The position numbers and the translations under genes are program-made. This document shows positions 26,768-35,445 of a DNA stretch of 64,000 nucleotides, piece after piece. Where the stretch lies: positions 496,001 through 560,000 of the forward strand of contig NZ_CP019327.1 in the NCBI RefSeq assembly GCF_001971705.1, in the 5' to 3' direction. The DNA comes from Natronorubrum daqingense. GTDB lineage: Archaea > Halobacteriota > Halobacteria > Halobacteriales > Natrialbaceae. Every line of letters begins with the position of its first letter. The stretch's first letter is position 1. A model generated the notes under the pieces. It had not been told where the DNA came from and did no database searches. It saw only the letters and a program-made list of their open reading frames with translations.

Positions 26768-27547
26768 ATGGTCGACGTCCTCGATAACAAGCGGGCTGCA
26801 ACGCGCTTTCGGATCCTCGTCCAGATCGCAGAGCGCCAGCCCGCCGTCAGTCAGGGTGAGATCGCCGAGGAGGTCGGCGTGACGAGTCAGGCAGTCAGCG
26901 AGTACATCCGCGAACTCGTCGACGACGACCTCGTCGAGAAAGAGGGACGCTCGCGCTATCGCGTCACTCCGGAGGGGGTCGACTGGCTGTTTCGGGCCGC
27001 AGACGACGTCCGTCGATTCGCAGATCACGTCACGGGCGACGTCCTCGGTGCGATGAGCGAGGCGGCGTACATCGCCACCGATGCTATCGAGGAAGGCGAA
27101 ACCGTCACCCTCTCGGTGCAAAACGGATTGTTACACGCGAGTCCCAGCGATGACGGGCCGGCGACTGGCGTGGCGACCACTGACGCCGACGCGGGAACCG
27201 ACGTCGGTGTCACGAGTTTCGAGGGCGTCATGGATCTCTCACCCGGTTCGGTGACCGTTTTGCAGGTCCCTGCGGTCAGATCCGGGGGCAGTGAAGCCGT
27301 CGACTCGTCGGTTATCGCCGACCACTGTGAGTCGTCCGACCTCGTCGTCGCTGCCGGTGTCGAAGCCGTCGTCGCCTGTCGACAGGTCGACGCCGACCCG
27401 ACGGTCGCCTTCGCCGCCGCCGAAGTCGCCTCGGAAGGTGCCGAACGCGGCCTCGAGGTGACGACAGTCGCGACGACCGACGAAGTCGGGCGAGTCACCG
27501 ATACGCTTCGAGATTCCGATATTTCCTACGAAGTACTCGAGATCTAA
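26768..27547 (+). CDS. Winged-helix (MarR-like) regulator with ligand-type C-domain
   Basis: A 259-residue protein. The N-terminal 85 residues form a winged helix: AVSQGEIAEEVGVTSQAVSEYI is the HTH, then DDDLVEKEGRSRYRVTPEG the wing. The rest is an alpha/beta domain with glycine- and valine-rich strands (VAAGVEAVVACRQV), possibly for ligand binding or dimerisation. It is divergent from artA over 180 bp, so it could regulate archaeosortase. No known effector. Confidence 0.8.
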   Translation: MVDVLDNKRAATRFRILVQIAERQPAVSQGEIAEEVGVTSQAVSEYIRELVDDDLVEKEGRSRYRVTPEGVDWLFRAADDVRRFADHVTGDVLGAMSEAAYIATDAIEEGETVTLSVQNGLLHASPSDDGPATGVATTDADAGTDVGVTSFEGVMDLSPGSVTVLQVPAVRSGGSEAVDSSVIADHCESSDLVVAAGVEAVVACRQVDADPTVAFAAAEVASEGAERGLEVTTVATTDEVGRVTDTLRDSDISYEVLEI

Positions 27548-27633
27548 GGCACTATTCAGTGACTGAGAACTTCGAAAGTAACGCGCGACTCGATTTCGAG
27601 GGCAACGTGACGAACCGCGCCCGAAGTGCGTGA

Positions 27634-28530
27634 TTATCGTCGGTCGTAAAGTTGAACCGCTCGGTCGTGACGAATCGAGATACCGTTTGGATTGCGTTTT
27701 GCCGACCGATCGGTGTAGCGAGCGCGGAGTCCGCTGGCAATGCCGCGCGCGATATTCGAGACGACGTCGGTGCCATCCGACGTCCAGTCAGTCGGCGTCT
27801 CCTCACCGGTGACGATACTTCGAACGCCCCGAACGCCGTCGCGGAGCGCACTGACGAAAATCCGGGCGAAGATCGTCGGTCGCGGGCCGTAATTCTTCGT
27901 GAGTCGGTACGCGAACGAATAATAGGCCATCCCCCACTCTCGGTCGGGCGTCCCCCCGTCGGTCCCGAGTTCGTCGTTCGCCGCCATCTCCGCGTTCCAG
28001 GTAACGTCGAAGTCGAACCCGGCGACCCGATGTGCACAGTCTCGTTCGCCACCGACCTCGAGCGCTTCGTCGAACCCATCTAAGGCCTCGAGAACGGTGC
28101 GTGCGAACGCGACGTTGGTGCCGTCGAACTCCGTCACCTGCCGACCGGCGACCGTTCTGGCCGACTGTTCGTAGTCGGTGTCACGACCCGTGACGGGGCC
28201 GGTGACGACATCCGTTCCGGACGTGATCGTCGCCTCGATGGCGTCGTACCAGCTGTGAGAAACGGTGTACTCGCCGTCGAGGAATGCGACGACTTCGCCG
28301 GTCGCACTCTCGAACCCGGCGTTCCTCGAGACGTTCGAGTTCCGTTCGGAAATTTCGACGAGCACGTCGACATCGTCTCGATCACGGACCACACCGGACG
28401 TGCCATCGGACGACGGCCCGTTGACGACGATAATCTCCGTCGTATCCGAGGTCCGTTCGGTGAGCGCATCGAGACACGAGAGCAACTGCTCCCGATCGTT
28501 GAGCGTCGAGACGACGACCGAGAGCTTCAT
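27634..28530 (-). CDS. Family 2 glycosyltransferase
   Basis: A 298-residue GT-A glycosyltransferase. KLSVVVSTLNDREQLLSCLD at the N-terminus is the nucleotide-sugar fold, IIVVNGPSSDGT follows, then RNAGFESATGEVVAFLDGEYT with the metal-binding DxE in place of DxD, and GGERDCAHRV resembling the ED acceptor motif. There are no membrane spans, so the enzyme is cytosolic or peripheral. It probably builds a surface glycan, as glycosyltransferases and a methyltransferase gene are adjacent. The ATG at 28530 is chosen; GTG at 28536 is in frame. Confidence 0.85.
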   Translation of the reverse strand: MKLSVVVSTLNDREQLLSCLDALTERTSDTTEIIVVNGPSSDGTSGVVRDRDDVDVLVEISERNSNVSRNAGFESATGEVVAFLDGEYTVSHSWYDAIEATITSGTDVVTGPVTGRDTDYEQSARTVAGRQVTEFDGTNVAFARTVLEALDGFDEALEVGGERDCAHRVAGFDFDVTWNAEMAANDELGTDGGTPDREWGMAYYSFAYRLTKNYGPRPTIFARIFVSALRDGVRGVRSIVTGEETPTDWTSDGTDVVSNIARGIASGLRARYTDRSAKRNPNGISIRHDRAVQLYDRR

Positions 28531-28646
28531 ATACACCCCTAACGGTCATCGGTAGTAAAAACAAGGGGGTTTTGGTATTGCGTCCCAGCAATCGTGTCCG
28601 ATTTCGGACACCGATCGCAGGTAGGGTGCTATGAATGGTCTCCCGA

Positions 28647-29354
28647 TCAGCGCACGCGCGTATCCCAGTAGGAGACGGACGCGAGATGATCCGTCACCGG
28701 AAGTTTGCCAATCGTCTCGTCGACCGTTCTGATCGGCGATGCGAGCCCGTTCGGAATCGACCGATAGAGCCCATACGGCGCGAGGAAATCGTCCTCGACG
28801 TCCACGAGCGTTAGTTCGGTTTTTGCGAGTAGGACGCTCACTTCGCTCTTCGAGTACAGTCGCGACCCCATCGGTAACGCCCAGTTGTAGATGCTTCGGG
28901 CGCTGAATCGGTTGAACGTATCGAAGACGATCTGGTCGCTCGAGACCCGACGCATCTCCGTGAGAAACGCCTCCGGGTCGTCAGCGAGGTGGAAAAACCG
29001 CATCGCGATGACGGTATCGAAGTGATCGTCCGGGAACGGCAGTCGCCCTGCGTCTCCGCGGAGGAACTCGAGCGTCCCCTCGAGTTCGACGTTCTTGGTT
29101 TTCTTGCGGCCCTGCTGTAACATTGCCGCCGAGATGTCGAGTCCAACGACGTCTGCCCCCTGTTCTGCGAGCATCACCGTAAACCGCCCGGTACCACAGG
29201 CGATCTCGAGGATGTTCCGGTCCTCGACGGGCATGATAGCCTCGAGGACGGCTTCTTTCTCGCGGCGGTCGATCAACTGACCGCCCTGGGAGAAACGCTT
29301 GTCGTCGTACTCCTCGGCGACGTCGTCGGCTTGGTACCACTCCTGTCCTTTCAC
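28647..29354 (-). CDS. Class I SAM-dependent methyltransferase
   Basis: A 235-residue methyltransferase. ILEIACGTGRFTVMLAEQG (residues about 48-66) is motif I for SAM, VVGLDISAAML motif II, and RGDAGRLPFPDDHFDTVIAM motif III/IV. It resembles small-molecule or glycan methyltransferases (UbiE-like group). It is transcribed in the direction of the glycosyltransferase (116 nt further), so the pair may decorate the same glycan. Confidence 0.85.
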   Translation of the reverse strand: MKGQEWYQADDVAEEYDDKRFSQGGQLIDRREKEAVLEAIMPVEDRNILEIACGTGRFTVMLAEQGADVVGLDISAAMLQQGRKKTKNVELEGTLEFLRGDAGRLPFPDDHFDTVIAMRFFHLADDPEAFLTEMRRVSSDQIVFDTFNRFSARSIYNWALPMGSRLYSKSEVSVLLAKTELTLVDVEDDFLAPYGLYRSIPNGLASPIRTVDETIGKLPVTDHLASVSYWDTRVR

Positions 29355-29611
29355 ACTGGACGCAACTACAGTAGCCGGAGGATAAAACGATACTGGAGTC
29401 TATCGACGAAACACACCGTCAGCCACCCCGAGAGGTGACTCCCGCGTGTCATGATGTGGCCGCATGCGTTGTGAGTGTCCGCCCTCCGAATTCGAGTTAC
29501 TCACGCTCGTGTCCCGAAAAGTTGCTCGAGATTGCCACGTAGAGTGCTGTGTGCCTGTGTTCGATTACAATCGCGCTGATTTACAAAGACGCGTCGTTCG
29601 CATTGCTTGTG
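29355..29611. other. Gene-poor spacer
   Basis: Between the methyltransferase and the small HTH gene I see no convincing coding frame; an open frame from 29464 has cysteine-rich, uneven composition and lacks a ribosome-binding site. The proximal 90 bp hold the methyltransferase promoter region; no TATA box stands out. Confidence 0.4.
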
Positions 29612-29666
29612 TTTATACCTCATTTATACCCCTTATACAAACTTCACTATTCGTATCCACATATAG
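29612..29666 (+). promoter_or_regulatory. Cluster of TATA-like boxes
   Basis: TTTATACC occurs at 29612-29619 and again at 29623-29630, exactly 11 bp apart, followed by TTATAC at 29633-29638 and ATATAG at 29661-29666. The last fits a start just before the ATG at 29703. The others may be alternative promoters or sites for tandem factor binding. Confidence 0.4.
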
Positions 29667-29702
29667 GGAAGGTTTACCATCAGGGGTTCCGCTGGAATAG
29701 AC

Positions 29703-29984
29703 ATGAGCATGAGTACAACCGAGGACGGTGCCGCCGCCGGCGAAGAGACCCTCTCTGAGGACGAATACCGCGAGCGTCTTCGTGACCTCCCACCGAGTGC
29801 GAAACTGGTCGCGAAAGTGCTCGAAGCCGATTCGCCGCTCTCGCAGGGCCAACTCGCCGAGGAATCGCTCCTCCCCGACCGCACCGTTCGCTACGCCCTC
29901 AACCGACTCGAGGATGTGGACCTCGTCGGCTCTCGATACAGTTTCCGCGACGCGCGGAAACAGGTGTACTACCTCAAACGCTGA
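29703..29984 (+). CDS. Small winged-helix transcription factor
   Basis: A 93-residue DNA-binding protein. SQGQLAEESLLPDRTVRYAL (residues 47-66) is a helix-turn-helix and NRLEDVDLVGSRYSFRDARKQVYYL the wing. The acidic 40-residue N-terminus is haloarchaeal style. This MarR-like small family is common in halophiles; regulated targets are unknown. Several TATA-like boxes lie just upstream, hinting at complex or self-regulation. MST at the second ATG (29709) is also possible. Confidence 0.8.
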   Translation: MSMSTTEDGAAAGEETLSEDEYRERLRDLPPSAKLVAKVLEADSPLSQGQLAEESLLPDRTVRYALNRLEDVDLVGSRYSFRDARKQVYYLKR

Positions 29985-30110
29985 CCGGGCCGGACGAACG
30001 CTGCCTGCTACCACGGTTCACAACACGGGGATGCAGTGTGGGGTGGCCGACAGGCGCTTTGCATCGACGTGCCGATATACACTTTTTCGTGCGCTCGGAA
30101 GTCTCGAGGT

Positions 30111-30905
30111 ATGTCGCTCACTCGCTGTCCGGTCCCGGTATCCACGTACGCGCCGACTGGAACGACGAACGCCTATCTAATCGGCCGTGAATCGGCAGTT
30201 CTCGTCGATCCGGCGGCGCGGACCGACGAACTCGATCGACTCGTCGCCGACCGGTCGGTCGAACACATTCTCGCTACGCACACCCATCCCGACCACGTCG
30301 GCGCACTCCAATCCTACGCGAACGAAACCGACGCGACCGTCTGGGCCAGGTACGGCCGACGGGAGCGATTCGCCGACGCGACCGGTCTCGAGCCCGATCG
30401 AACCCTCCAACCGGGAACGACCCTTTCCGTCGACGACGAGCGAATTCGAATCGTCGGAGCGCCCGGACACGCGGCCGACCACATCGCTCTCGAGGTCGGG
30501 TGCGGTGGCCCGATTCTCTGTGGCGACTGTGCGATACGCGAAGGCAGCGTCGTCGTCGGCGCACCCGACGGCGACATGCGCGCGTACGTCTCGACCCTTC
30601 GACGCCTCTGGACGATGGACCCGCCGACGCTTCACCCCGGTCACGGCCCCGTGATCGACGACCCTCGAGCCACCCTCGAGCGACTGCTCGCACACCGTCG
30701 ACGCCGCGAACGAACGGTCAACGACGCGGTCGAATCCGGTGCCAACGATCTCGAGGAAATCCTCGAACGTGCGTACGAGAAAGACCTCTCGGGCGTCCGC
30801 GAACTCGCCCGCGCAACGGTCGTCGCTCACCTCGAGAAACTCGATGTGGAAGGGCGACTCGAGTGGGACGGCGAGCGAGCGACCGCTCGAGCGCGGAGCG
30901 ACTGA
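30111..30905 (+). CDS. MBL-fold hydrolase with winged-helix tail (LACTB2-like)
   Basis: A 264-residue protein. ATHTHPDHVGAL near residue 67 binds metals, GAPGHAADH and LCGDCAI follow, and HPGHGPVIDDP closes the site. The C-terminal 70 residues (RERTVNDAVESG, then ELARATVVAHLEKLDVEG) are the winged helix typical of LACTB2-like nucleases/thioesterases. The start at 30111 gives MSLTRCPVPVSTYAPTGTTN, the family N-terminus. The next gene follows after 29 nt. Confidence 0.87.
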   Translation: MSLTRCPVPVSTYAPTGTTNAYLIGRESAVLVDPAARTDELDRLVADRSVEHILATHTHPDHVGALQSYANETDATVWARYGRRERFADATGLEPDRTLQPGTTLSVDDERIRIVGAPGHAADHIALEVGCGGPILCGDCAIREGSVVVGAPDGDMRAYVSTLRRLWTMDPPTLHPGHGPVIDDPRATLERLLAHRRRRERTVNDAVESGANDLEEILERAYEKDLSGVRELARATVVAHLEKLDVEGRLEWDGERATARARSD

Positions 30906-30934
30906 CTTTTCCCCGCTCGCGGGTAGTACTCGGT

Positions 30935-31687
30935 GTGCAATCACTCGAGGCAGAACTCGAATCCGCTCGTGCACTCGACGTCGCCGACCTCGCGGACGCC
31001 ATCGAGTCGATCGGCTTCGAGTGCACTCGCTGTGGGGCCTGCTGTAAAGGCCACGGTGAAGAAGAACACACGGCGACGGTGTTCCCCGAGGAGATCCGGA
31101 CGCTCGTGGATCGAGAGACGAGCGATGGCGACCCGACCGACAACGTTTCGGCGGCCAGCGAGGCGTCCGATGACGAGACAGACGACGACAATCACGAGAC
31201 GGACACCGGCGAATACGACTGGCGAGACGTCGCTCGCCCGATGCCCTACGGCCTCAGCGAAACGGACGACGGCCTCGAGGGGGAGACCTTCGAGTGGGCG
31301 CTCCAGACCGACGGCTGTGGCGACTGCACCTTTTATGAGACGACGGCCGACGGGACCGGCGCCTGCAGCGTCCACGAGGATCGGCCCCTGATCTGCCAGA
31401 CGTACCCCTTCAGTATCGACCTCGCTGGAACCAGCCAGCCGATGGGCGAGGCGGTCGACGAAGCGGGCGACGTTCGCGCCCACGAGTGTGAAGGACTCGG
31501 ACGAGACATTTCGCGCGAGGACGCCGAGGCCCTCGCCCGGACGCTCAAAGACCGGACGATCACCGAACTCGAGCAAGCGATCGGCGTCCGAGACACCTAC
31601 GAACCCGCCGACCCTGACGCCGGCGAAATCGTCGTTCACGACGCCGAAGGAGCGAAACGCGACGACGGGACGCCACTCGAGAAGTAA
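30935..31687 (+). CDS. YkgJ-type cysteine cluster protein
   Basis: A 250-residue member of the zinc/iron-chelating YkgJ group. Cys30-x2-Cys33-x2-Cys36-Cys37 (CTRCGACCKGHG) forms the first ligand set; CGDC, CSVHEDRPLICQTYPF supply the rest. An acidic linker (residues about 65-100) is inserted between the halves. The start is GTG at 30935; a longer frame upstream overlaps the previous gene antiparallel to its codon bias. The role is unknown; such proteins may bind Fe-S or zinc. Confidence 0.85.
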   Translation: MQSLEAELESARALDVADLADAIESIGFECTRCGACCKGHGEEEHTATVFPEEIRTLVDRETSDGDPTDNVSAASEASDDETDDDNHETDTGEYDWRDVARPMPYGLSETDDGLEGETFEWALQTDGCGDCTFYETTADGTGACSVHEDRPLICQTYPFSIDLAGTSQPMGEAVDEAGDVRAHECEGLGRDISREDAEALARTLKDRTITELEQAIGVRDTYEPADPDAGEIVVHDAEGAKRDDGTPLEK

Positions 31688-31757
31688 CGACGGTCGGAGT
31701 CGTATTTCTGACACCGAAATCGATAGGCCATTGAGGGCCTTCTTCGAAGCAATTCGC

Positions 31758-32522
31758 ATGAGCCTCGAGTGGGAACAGATTACGCACATCACGAAAGTCG
31801 ACCCTGCGAAGCCCCTCCCGTCCGATCTCGGCGTCCTCGAAGGAACTGATCTGGTAATCGTCGGCGGCTCCGACGGCGTGACGGAGGAAAATACGATCGA
31901 CGCCATCGAATCGATCGCGAACACGTATCCGTCGGTTCCCGTCTTTCAGGAACCCTACAGTGCAGCCCACGTCTCACGCGAAACGATCGAAACGGCGGAC
32001 TTCGTCGCCGTCCCGGCCGTCTTCAACGGCGACCGAACGCACTTCGTCGGAAAACACACCGCCCTCTTCACCGAAATCGCTCGCAAACCCGAAGACCTCC
32101 TCGGGGCGAGCCTTCCCGTCGTCGGTAACTTCATCGAGTCGAAGGGCGTCGACGCTGTCGCCGACCTCACGGAGACGCTCGTGGGCGAGGGGTACGTGGT
32201 CCAGCACCTCGACTCCGCCGCGGCTTCGGTCTCGGGGGTCGACACCACGTACACGCCCGAACAGGTCGCCGGCGCTGCCCTCGCGACGGAGACGTTCTAC
32301 GGCTTCCCTATCTTCTACATCGAGTACTCTGGCACCTACGGTGGTACCGACGACGTCGAAGCGGCCGCTCGCTACCTCGAGGACACCCAACTCGTCTACG
32401 GGGGTGGGATCGACAACCAGGAGAAGGCCACAGCCGTTCTCGAAGCCGGTGCGGATGCGATCGTCGTTGGCGACTGTTTCCACGACGACCCGGCACAGTT
32501 CCGAGCGACGATCCCGAAATAA
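31758..32522 (+). CDS. Geranylgeranylglyceryl phosphate synthase
   Basis: A 254-residue TIM-barrel prenyltransferase that joins glycerol-1-phosphate to geranylgeranyl diphosphate, the first committed step of archaeal membrane lipids. Diagnostic motifs are HITKVDPAKPLP, VGGSDGVTEENT, FYIEYSGTYGG and VYGGGIDNQEKA, GADAIVVGDCFH, which hold the phosphate and substrate. A long frame upstream (to 31488) overlaps the preceding gene; the ATG at 31758 gives the standard length. No riboswitch or TATA is obvious. Confidence 0.94.
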   Translation: MSLEWEQITHITKVDPAKPLPSDLGVLEGTDLVIVGGSDGVTEENTIDAIESIANTYPSVPVFQEPYSAAHVSRETIETADFVAVPAVFNGDRTHFVGKHTALFTEIARKPEDLLGASLPVVGNFIESKGVDAVADLTETLVGEGYVVQHLDSAAASVSGVDTTYTPEQVAGAALATETFYGFPIFYIEYSGTYGGTDDVEAAARYLEDTQLVYGGGIDNQEKATAVLEAGADAIVVGDCFHDDPAQFRATIPK

Positions 32523-32650
32523 GGCGACGCTGTGGGTGCTCGGTCGTTTTCATCCGCCGTCGCAGTCGTTGTCTGTACACTCCGTCGCAGTCGTGTCAGT
32601 ACTCGGCGCGTACGCTGTATCGGTGACTTGTCGGCAAAAGGGCGGTGTCG

Positions 32651-33055
32651 TTAGAACGTCTCTTCGACGATCTCGCCGACCGCGAAGTTCGATTTGACCT
32701 CGGTGACTTCCACCTTGACGCGTTCGCCGACGTCGGCGTCGGGGACGATGATAACGTACCCACGCTCGACGCGAGCGATACCGTCGCCCTGCTTCCCGAT
32801 GTCCTCGATTTCCACGTAGCGCGTTTCGCCGACGTCGACTGGCGGTTGTGGCTCCGACGGCGCGGTCTGTGGCTGTGCCGTCGTCGACTCACTCTCAGTC
32901 GCTTCCTCACGTGAAATGAGTGCGACGCGATAGACATCGTCGGGATCGATGTCCCCAGTTTCGACTTCTTGTCGTGGCACTTCGATGACGTAGCGATCCT
33001 CCTCTTCTGTAACGTCCGCACTGAACAAACACAGGAGCTTTTCAGATATTTCCAC
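32651..33055 (-). CDS. TRAM domain RNA-binding protein
   Basis: A 134-residue protein. Residues about 75-134 form a TRAM beta-barrel (GKQGDGIARVERGYVIIVPD, VKVEVTEVKSNFAVGEIVE), which binds RNA and in halophiles is often a small RNA chaperone. Residues 1-45 are a conserved haloarchaeal lead (EISEKLLCLFSADV). Residues 50-72 are a Ser/Thr/Pro/Gln linker. The start is GTG at 33055. Confidence 0.87.
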   Translation of the reverse strand: MEISEKLLCLFSADVTEEEDRYVIEVPRQEVETGDIDPDDVYRVALISREEATESESTTAQPQTAPSEPQPPVDVGETRYVEIEDIGKQGDGIARVERGYVIIVPDADVGERVKVEVTEVKSNFAVGEIVEETF

Positions 33056-33195
33056 AGGTAGACCCTCGTTTCACCTCTGACTCTCATTCGTAATAGAACT
33101 ACCGACAGGATACCACGCCAACATGGTACCACACCGTGCCTCGAAACTCGCTTCACTCGCCACATCCGCAACATAGCGCGCGTTCGGGTCCGGAT

Positions 33196-34956
33196 TTACT
33201 GTACGGGCTCGAACGCCCGCGTCGTCATGAATTGTGAGACATCGAACGTCGTGTCGAGTTCGGCGTCTGCCACCGTCTCGTAGGGGCGGTTGACGACGAT
33301 GTCGCCCGCCGTACTGTTCCCGACTCCGGGAATCACCGTGAGTTCGTCCATCGACGCCCCGTTGAGATCGAGCGGATAGGGGACGCCGGTGACGGAGCGA
33401 TACCCGTGGTCGACGACGGCGACGTCGAGCGTCGATCCGAGTTCGCGCTCTCCCGGAATCCCGACCAACAGCGGATAGGTCCCGAGTTGTCGACCGAAGG
33501 TCTTCCCGTCCTGGTGGTACTCGAGGTGGACGTCAGGCAAGACGGTTCCCGGCGGCGCGACTCGCTCGAGCATCGGCTGGTCGATCTCTTCGCGTACTTG
33601 CTGTTTGTAGCGTTTGAACAGCTTCTTGTGGTCGTGAGCGATTTCGGCACCCGTGTCGGACATGTCGGTGCCGTCGAAGGACATCACCTGCCGGATATTG
33701 ATCCGCCGGAGCATGTAGCCCTCGTTGTAGACTCGCTCGAGGAATTTCCGATTCCGTTCGTACGTTTCCTCGCGTTCGCCCTTGAGCCCGTGGAGCAGGT
33801 TGATGCCGGGAAGGAGTTTGGGCAGCCGTCGCGGCGTGTCGTCGTCTTCGCCCGTGATCACGGCGCCGTCGCTCGCGCGGTCGGAAGGCCCCGGATCGTC
33901 CGGTCCCCCCGGCCGCCAGCCAGCCTCCTCGTTGACGATTCTGACCGCTTCGAAGCACTCCTCGGCGCTGACGTTTAGATTGTTCTCCTCTTGGACGAGT
34001 GGATCTGCGGACTCGAGGCCGAAGGCGGCCGTATCACCCGGCGTATTGTGTTCCGCGATGATCCGAATCCCCTCCCGACTCGCTTCGGGCCACTCGACGA
34101 TGGTAATCGGGTTCATGTTGTCGAGGTGAAGCGTCTCGAGGTCGGGCGCAACGTCGCGGATACCGCCGTAGAGCTGGCTGAGGGCGTCGGGATTGGGCGC
34201 TTCACCGTCGCCGCCGTAGGCGAGGATGTCGGCCTGTCGGCCGATTCGGAAGTGCTTGACGCCGTAGTCGGAGAGCGCGTCGACTTCGCCGACGACCGTG
34301 GGCGGGGGCCGGAAGGTCGGATTGCCGTACAGCGGTTCGGTACAGAACGAACAGCGATAGGCACAGCCTCGAGAGGTCTCGAGTTCGGCGATGAGGTAGT
34401 CGGGGTGATTCGGATGCTGTTCGACGACGAACGCCCCGCCTTGGGCCCAGCGAGAGACTTCGTCGACGTCTCGCATTCGGTTGTTGAAGCCTTCGAGACC
34501 GCTCTCGACGAGGTCGTAGACGGCGGCCTCGACGTCACCTTTCGCGACGAAGTCGAAGTCGAGGTCCTGTCGCTCGGTTTCGGTCGCGCCGGCGTTCTCG
34601 TCGCCGACGCCGAACTTGATGGGGCCGCCCATCAGGCTCGTGCCGTTGGCGGTCCAGGCGAGTTTGCGCACCTCGTCGGGTTCCGCGGGCGTGCCACCGA
34701 CGTACTTTCCGGGGACGGTCATGCCGCCGAGGTAGATCAAGAGGTCGGCCTCGTCGACGTCGCGCCAGCGACCGGGCTCGTCGCGCAGGCCGTCGATCGT
34801 GTGATAGGTGATCTGGCCTTCGGGGACGCCCGCGTCGACGAGCGCACCGGCCGTGTATCGCGGGTACGTCGAAATGTACGGCGGCACCCCGAAGTGAGCG
34901 GGCTCGTCGACGTAGCCGTCGACGATCGTCACCGAGAGCGTCTCGGGGTCAGTCAT
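33196..34956 (-). CDS. Radical SAM protein with C-terminal HhH
   Basis: A 586-residue radical SAM enzyme. Cys198-x3-Cys202-x2-Cys205 (CAYRCSFC) binds the [4Fe-4S] cluster. The N-terminal 180 residues have a B12-binding-like alpha/beta layout (GVPPYISTYPRYTAGALVDAG, LLIYLGGMTVPG). The C-terminal 60 residues contain a helix-hairpin-helix (MDELTVIPGVGNSTAGDIV), as in UPF0313-like archaeal proteins. The RNA/DNA-contact look of that domain suggests a nucleic-acid substrate, but this is unproven. The acidic insert near residues 375-395 is haloarchaeal. The start at 34956 gives MTDPETLSVTI. Confidence 0.85.
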   Translation of the reverse strand: MTDPETLSVTIVDGYVDEPAHFGVPPYISTYPRYTAGALVDAGVPEGQITYHTIDGLRDEPGRWRDVDEADLLIYLGGMTVPGKYVGGTPAEPDEVRKLAWTANGTSLMGGPIKFGVGDENAGATETERQDLDFDFVAKGDVEAAVYDLVESGLEGFNNRMRDVDEVSRWAQGGAFVVEQHPNHPDYLIAELETSRGCAYRCSFCTEPLYGNPTFRPPPTVVGEVDALSDYGVKHFRIGRQADILAYGGDGEAPNPDALSQLYGGIRDVAPDLETLHLDNMNPITIVEWPEASREGIRIIAEHNTPGDTAAFGLESADPLVQEENNLNVSAEECFEAVRIVNEEAGWRPGGPDDPGPSDRASDGAVITGEDDDTPRRLPKLLPGINLLHGLKGEREETYERNRKFLERVYNEGYMLRRINIRQVMSFDGTDMSDTGAEIAHDHKKLFKRYKQQVREEIDQPMLERVAPPGTVLPDVHLEYHQDGKTFGRQLGTYPLLVGIPGERELGSTLDVAVVDHGYRSVTGVPYPLDLNGASMDELTVIPGVGNSTAGDIVVNRPYETVADAELDTTFDVSQFMTTRAFEPVQ

Positions 34957-35094
34957 AGCGACAGGTAGCGCCTCGAGTGGTAAAACGGTGACTACACGCA
35001 CGTAGGCGTGAGTGGCCCCCGGCCGAAGGCGACAGCGAGCAGACTCCGACGACGAACCCCGACGTTGATAGTCGTGCTCACACTACAGGTGGGT

Positions 35095-35253
35095 ATGCCA
35101 CCAACCGAGGAACTCGTCTGTACCGACGACGATTGCGTACTCGACCTCTTCGAGAATCACTACACCTACGACGTGCCGGACGACCTCGAGGACCTCGCGC
35201 TCTCGTGTCCCGTCTGTGGCGGGAGCACCTGCCTCGAGCGCGTGGACCTCTGA
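35095..35253 (+). CDS. 52-residue zinc-ribbon-like protein
   Basis: Five cysteines (Cys9, Cys14, Cys38, Cys41, Cys46) form CTDDDC and CPVCGGSTC, a likely zinc ribbon. The ends match a family of small haloarchaeal zinc proteins (DUF7559-like, from memory). ATG at 35095; upstream frame codons are rejected as non-conserved. No partner gene is obvious; such microproteins often bind RNA or protein partners. Confidence 0.7.
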   Translation: MPPTEELVCTDDDCVLDLFENHYTYDVPDDLEDLALSCPVCGGSTCLERVDL

Positions 35254-35340
35254 CTCGAGTACCCCCAACCGGGTGACGTGGCTCCTCAGACACACCGCAG
35301 ATCGGTCGGACGTGTCAGACGTTTATTTTGGCGCCACAAA

Positions 35341-35374
35341 AAATATAAATAGGTATGTTGTACCCGCACATACC
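35341..35374 (+). promoter_or_regulatory. hsp20 promoter: TATA box and inverted repeat at the start site
   Basis: ATATAAAT within 35341-35350 is a strong TATA box. GGTATGT (35352-35358) and ACATACC (35368-35374) form a perfect 7-bp inverted repeat with a 9-nt spacer between the TATA box and the predicted transcription start (about 35375). This is the usual place for a repressor site in archaea. Confidence 0.6.
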
Positions 35375-35376
35375 AA

Positions 35377-35445
35377 ATGACGTCAATGGCTTTCTCGGTC
35401 TTCGTTACACATTCACATCCTCGTTCCGTCGGTGATTACGTATGA
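35377..35445 (+). CDS. 22-residue leader ORF of hsp20
   Basis: The ATG at 35377 lies about 31 nt after the TATA box, so it could be the first codon of a leaderless transcript. The frame MTSMAFSVFVTHSHPRSVGD ends YV, and its TGA overlaps the hsp20 start (ATGA at 35442-35445). It has a His-rich, hydrophobic composition. The Shine-Dalgarno of hsp20 lies within its last codons, so ribosome traffic through it should affect hsp20 translation. No other function is suggested. Confidence 0.5.
   Translation: MTSMAFSVFVTHSHPRSVGDYV

Noticed and set aside
29464-29700. 78-codon ORF upstream of the small HTH gene
   Set aside because: Passes through all the TATA boxes, cysteine-rich start without ribosome site; likely promoter DNA.
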